From Taibaiella sp041660405 (GTDB lineage: Bacteria; Bacteroidota; Bacteroidia; Chitinophagales; Chitinophagaceae), in contig JBAZWL010000009.1 of NCBI GenBank assembly GCA_041660405.1, positions 62,001 through 126,000 on the forward strand: DNA of 64,000 nucleotides, given 5' to 3'. A program made the position numbers and the translations under genes. Positions 61,230 to 64,000 of the stretch are shown here, one piece after another (the first letter of the stretch is position 1; each line of letters opens with the position of its first letter). The notes under the pieces were generated by a model. It made no database searches and was not told the origin of the DNA. It saw nothing but the letters and a program-made list of their open reading frames with translations.

Positions 61230-62042
61230 ATGGCTTTATTTACCGTAACCACACCTTTTAATATTGACCTGGAATTCTCACTGGCAGTGTTCTACAAAAG
61301 AATGTTTGCCTGGGCGATAGATCTGTTGCTGATCTTCATTTATTGTTACATCATGCGTTTTTTTGTGTACAAAAATGTGATCAGCAGTGCAGATTGGAAT
61401 GATGGAATGGAAAATAAGCTTTCAACGGCATTAAGCATATTTACGATCTATGTGCCGGTATTGCTTTACCATTTGTTGTTCGAAGTATTTATGAATGGAA
61501 GAAGTCCCGGCAAATTCTTTCTGGGTATAAAAGTGATGAATAAGGAAGGTGCTTCAGCTACTTTATCGCAGTTGTTGTTGCGCTGGATACTTTGCCTTCC
61601 TAATTATTTTCTGATACTGGTAGTATATGTTTATGAACCTATGGCTTTATTTGGTGTAGCTATGATATTGGGAATGACAGCTTTGCCCGATGTTATCAGT
61701 ATTGCAGTAACATCCAGGTCACAACGGTTAGGCGATCTGGCTGCTGGAACTGTGGTTGTAGATACTAAATACAAAATGGATATCCAGGAAACGATCTATG
61801 TGGAAGTGGATACAGCAGCATATGAACCTAAATATCCGCAAGTACTCAAGCTTTCCGACAGGGACATAAGCGGGATACGCAACCTGTTGAGTGGAAAGAT
61901 CACCAAAGAATCAGAAAATTACATGTACAGAGTTGCTTATCGTATAGAAGAAGTGTTGCAGGTGAAGATGAATGGTGATCCTGATTTTTTCCTTCAGACT
62001 TTATTAAAAGATTATAATTATTTGACTCAGCATAAAAGTTAG
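61230..62042 (+). CDS. RDD-family membrane protein
   Basis: 270 aa. RDD domain with three to four helices; the hallmark residues are in FYKRMFAWAIDLLLIF (Arg and Asp pair), EVFMNGRSPGKFFLGIKV and SRSQRLGDLAAGTVVVD. The C-terminal part (about 190-270) is soluble and has no known motif. Role unknown; some RDD proteins act as Na+(Li+)/H+ antiporters or chaperone-like subunits. Preceded by low-complexity repeats. Confidence 0.9.
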   Translation: MALFTVTTPFNIDLEFSLAVFYKRMFAWAIDLLLIFIYCYIMRFFVYKNVISSADWNDGMENKLSTALSIFTIYVPVLLYHLLFEVFMNGRSPGKFFLGIKVMNKEGASATLSQLLLRWILCLPNYFLILVVYVYEPMALFGVAMILGMTALPDVISIAVTSRSQRLGDLAAGTVVVDTKYKMDIQETIYVEVDTAAYEPKYPQVLKLSDRDISGIRNLLSGKITKESENYMYRVAYRIEEVLQVKMNGDPDFFLQTLLKDYNYLTQHKS

Positions 62043-62043
62043 G

Positions 62044-62170
62044 GAGATGGTTTAATTGTTGAATGGCTGTACTGTTAAATTGTTGGTGAGTAAGATTCAA
62101 TAATCAATGCTCAATATTCAAACTGTACACCTAAACATTGACCACTTACAACAGACCACTTACAACAAAA
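62044..62170. repeat. low-complexity intergenic repeats before the AcpH-like gene
   Basis: Words AATTGTTGAATGGCTG, TGTTAAATTGTTGG, AATAATCAATGCTCAATATT and ACTTACAACAGACCACTTAC (TTACAAC repeated twice) fill the whole gap and end four bases before the ATG. Confidence 0.6.
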
Positions 62171-62173
62171 AAA

Positions 62174-62776
62174 ATGAACTACCTGGGACACGCCTTTCTA
62201 TCATTCAACAAGCCGGAGCTATTGGCTGGTAATATGATTGGCGATTATGTAAAAGGTAAGCAGATATTAGAAACCTTTCCTGAAGGCATGCGGCAAGGTA
62301 TTATGTTGCATAGAAAGATTGATGCTTTTGCTGATGCTCATCCCGCAACCTTGAAAGCTAAAAATCTTTTCAGGCCTGATTATAGATTGTACTCCGGGGC
62401 TTTTGTAGATAGTCTGTACGACCATTTCCTGGCTAATGATCCGCATTATTTTGCAAGAGAAAAAGACCTGGCAGATTTTGCCCAGGAAGTGTATAGCAGC
62501 CTGCAGCAACATCATGAGTGGTTGCCGGAAAAATTTCAGCGGATGCTGCCGTACATGATAAGTAATAACTGGCTTTATAATTACAGAACATTAAAGGGAA
62601 TGGAGAATTCTTTTAAGGGTCTTGTACACAGGGCTAAATATCTGGACAGTAGTGATAAAGCTTACGAAATACTGGTAACCCATTATTATGAATTGAACCA
62701 GCATTATTTTGATTTTATCGATGATATAACTTCATATGTCAAAAATGAGTTAAACCAGATGGCTTCAGGGATATAG
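62174..62776 (+). CDS. AcpH-like ACP phosphodiesterase (DUF479)
   Basis: 200 aa from the ATG at 62174 (MNYLGHAFLSFNKPELLAGN). The HD-type metal-binding layout is typical: NYLGHAFLS, NMIGDYVKGK, GIMLHRKIDAFADAHP, then DSLYDHFLA. It removes 4'-phosphopantetheine from acyl carrier protein in E. coli; in Bacteroidota this activity is assumed from family. Single gene. Confidence 0.9.
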   Translation: MNYLGHAFLSFNKPELLAGNMIGDYVKGKQILETFPEGMRQGIMLHRKIDAFADAHPATLKAKNLFRPDYRLYSGAFVDSLYDHFLANDPHYFAREKDLADFAQEVYSSLQQHHEWLPEKFQRMLPYMISNNWLYNYRTLKGMENSFKGLVHRAKYLDSSDKAYEILVTHYYELNQHYFDFIDDITSYVKNELNQMASGI

Positions 62777-62835
62777 CACTTAACTTTGTCACCATCGCGA
62801 TAATATTTACCGGAAATTATTACTAAGTACCAATC

Positions 62836-64000
62836 ATGACGAGATCCTTTTTTAAGATACCTTTTGTCCTTTTTACATTTCTTTCTTTTGTAGCATGCCA
62901 AACTGTTTCCGAACAGAATGCACAGGCAAGCCCGCCGCTGGCACCGCCGGATAATACTTTTTCAACCGTTAAGCTTGACTTTACTGATACTTCTTCACCA
63001 GAAGGCCGTGTTCTAATACACAAGCTTGATTCTTTTTACGGAAAACAAGTGAATGCTGGTTTTAATGGTAGTGTTCTGGTTGGTTATAAAGGCAAAATCA
63101 TGTATGAACGCTATTTTGGCTACTGCAACAAAGCTACTGATACCAAACTTTGTGCACAAAACCCAAGCCAGTTGGCATCAACCTCAAAGCCTTTTACGGC
63201 AACTGCAGTATTGTGGCTGCACCAGAATAAATACCTGAACATTGACCAGCCTGTACAAAAGTATCTTAAAGATTTTCCATATCTGGAGATTACAGTTGCT
63301 ATGCTGCTGAGCCAACGTAGCGGCCTGCCTGACTATACAAAAATGGGAAACCGTTACTGGAAAAGCGATGAGCCCATGTATAATGAAGACTTGCTGCAAA
63401 TATTAGCCCGTAACAAACCCAGGTTAAATTCGAGACCTAATACAAGGTTTGAATATAGCAATACCAATTATGCTATGCTTGCCAGGGTTATTGAGGAAGT
63501 ATCCAAAATGCCTTACAAGCAGTTTATGAAGGAATTTATTTTCGATCCGTTGGGCATGAAAAACACTTTTGTATACGATCCTGCAGACAGGGCAAAAATT
63601 GACGATAAAGTAGCTCAAAGTTACCAATACAACTGGAGCGTTTATAAAGAAACAAATGAAGATGGTGTATATGGTGATAAAGGAATTTACAGTACCGTTG
63701 AAGATATGTACCGTTGGGACCAATCTTTTTACAAAAATGTATTGCTAAATGAAAAAACGCTGCGAATGGCCTATACCGGGTATTCTAATGAAAGAGCAGG
63801 TACAAAAAACTATGGCTTTGGCTGGCGCATGCTTAACTTTAACGACGGTTATAAAATCATTTACCACAATGGATGGTGGCATGGAAACAACACTGTGTTT
63901 TATCGTTTTATAAAAGATAACTTTACCATTATTGTATTGGGCAATAAATACAACAGCAAAATTTACGGACATGCCAAATCTATCTATGGTATTGTAAAAA
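62836..64000 (+). CDS. serine hydrolase, beta-lactamase class C fold lipoprotein, 3' end outside window
   Basis: 388 codons visible, open at the right edge. Lipoprotein signal MTRSFFKIPFVLFTFLSFVAC (Cys21) and Pro-rich linker. Catalytic motifs: SxxK in ASTSKPFTATA (nucleophile Ser and base Lys), YSN in FEYSNTNYAML, and HNGWWHG in the place of KTG. The HxG variant is common among serine hydrolases of the beta-lactamase family that are esterases or peptidases rather than lactamases. A TAACTTTG element lies 48 bp before the start. Substrate unknown. Confidence 0.92.
   Translation, partial: MTRSFFKIPFVLFTFLSFVACQTVSEQNAQASPPLAPPDNTFSTVKLDFTDTSSPEGRVLIHKLDSFYGKQVNAGFNGSVLVGYKGKIMYERYFGYCNKATDTKLCAQNPSQLASTSKPFTATAVLWLHQNKYLNIDQPVQKYLKDFPYLEITVAMLLSQRSGLPDYTKMGNRYWKSDEPMYNEDLLQILARNKPRLNSRPNTRFEYSNTNYAMLARVIEEVSKMPYKQFMKEFIFDPLGMKNTFVYDPADRAKIDDKVAQSYQYNWSVYKETNEDGVYGDKGIYSTVEDMYRWDQSFYKNVLLNEKTLRMAYTGYSNERAGTKNYGFGWRMLNFNDGYKIIYHNGWWHGNNTVFYRFIKDNFTIIVLGNKYNSKIYGHAKSIYGIVK

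Overview
The window looks like a chromosomal segment of a Bacteroidota member, most likely of the Chitinophagaceae type. The evidence is the roughly 40% GC composition, promoters of the Bacteroidota form (TTTG, about 19-20 bp, TAnnTTTG) ahead of several genes, a short primary sigma factor without region 1.1, a type IX secretion sorting domain, and many Bacteroidota-typical proteins (DUF4159, YraN, GLPGLI-like, secreted beta-barrels). Most genes are core metabolism or housekeeping. I see no tRNA, rRNA, phage, integrase, IS transposase or CRISPR array. Both window ends cut genes: sppA on the left and a beta-lactamase-fold lipoprotein on the right.

Layout. 1-7 kb: SppA protease, a fatty acid desaturase, a type 1 periplasmic-binding-fold protein, a DtxR/MntR regulator with a YggS-like PLP protein, and an orphan efflux membrane-fusion lipoprotein. 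7-13 kb: ThiL, then an operon of lipoprotein, RsmE, DUF4159 and YraN running into a convergent LptF/G permease and PAP2 phosphatase unit, then a START-like protein. 13-21 kb: primary sigma factor, spermidine-synthase-like methyltransferase, M48 protease, PlsY, DUF1345, thiolase, Ffh. 21-32 kb: Fur-family regulator, TsaE, an ABC-2 exporter pair, an outer membrane protein, a fumarylacetoacetase-family hydrolase, a ParE/RelE toxin-antitoxin pair, a flippase and topoisomerase I. 32-36 kb: a long non-coding stretch with a 22-bp tandem array and a candidate RNA, then a four-gene two-component operon and a second candidate RNA gene. 36-49 kb: EamA transporter, OmpA-like lipoprotein, arginine decarboxylase, two secreted or hypothetical proteins, a citrate synthase of mitochondrial type, a GNAT/OsmC/DUF1572 operon, NhaA, pyruvate dehydrogenase E2, a 21-bp tandem array with a G-quadruplex-type tract, and rpsL-rpsG. 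49-64 kb: acyl-CoA dehydrogenase, a mini-operon of a small Cys-tailed lipopeptide and a DUF692 (MNIO) enzyme, a four-Cys membrane protein, dihydrolipoyl dehydrogenase, a frameshifted T9SS cargo gene, an ABC-F protein, a PAS/LuxR regulator, malic enzyme fused to a phosphotransacetylase-like domain, RDD, AcpH-like and beta-lactamase-fold proteins.

How they fit together. Central carbon metabolism is well represented (citrate synthase, PDH E2, E3, malic enzyme, thiolase, acyl-CoA dehydrogenase), as is envelope biogenesis (LptF/G, PlsY, PAP2, flippase, desaturase). The most unusual unit is at 50.17-51.49 kb: a 60-residue lipoprotein ending in CPACGMG, 11 nt ahead of a multinuclear non-heme iron oxidase. 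The layout is that of a ribosomally made, Cys-modified, possibly copper-related peptide, with a leader that may carry an attenuator. The non-coding part of the window is also rich: two tandem arrays with exact 22-bp and 21-bp periods that both end in G-runs, four REP-like palindromic elements at gene 3' ends, low-complexity repeats lying against start codons, and two candidate small RNAs.
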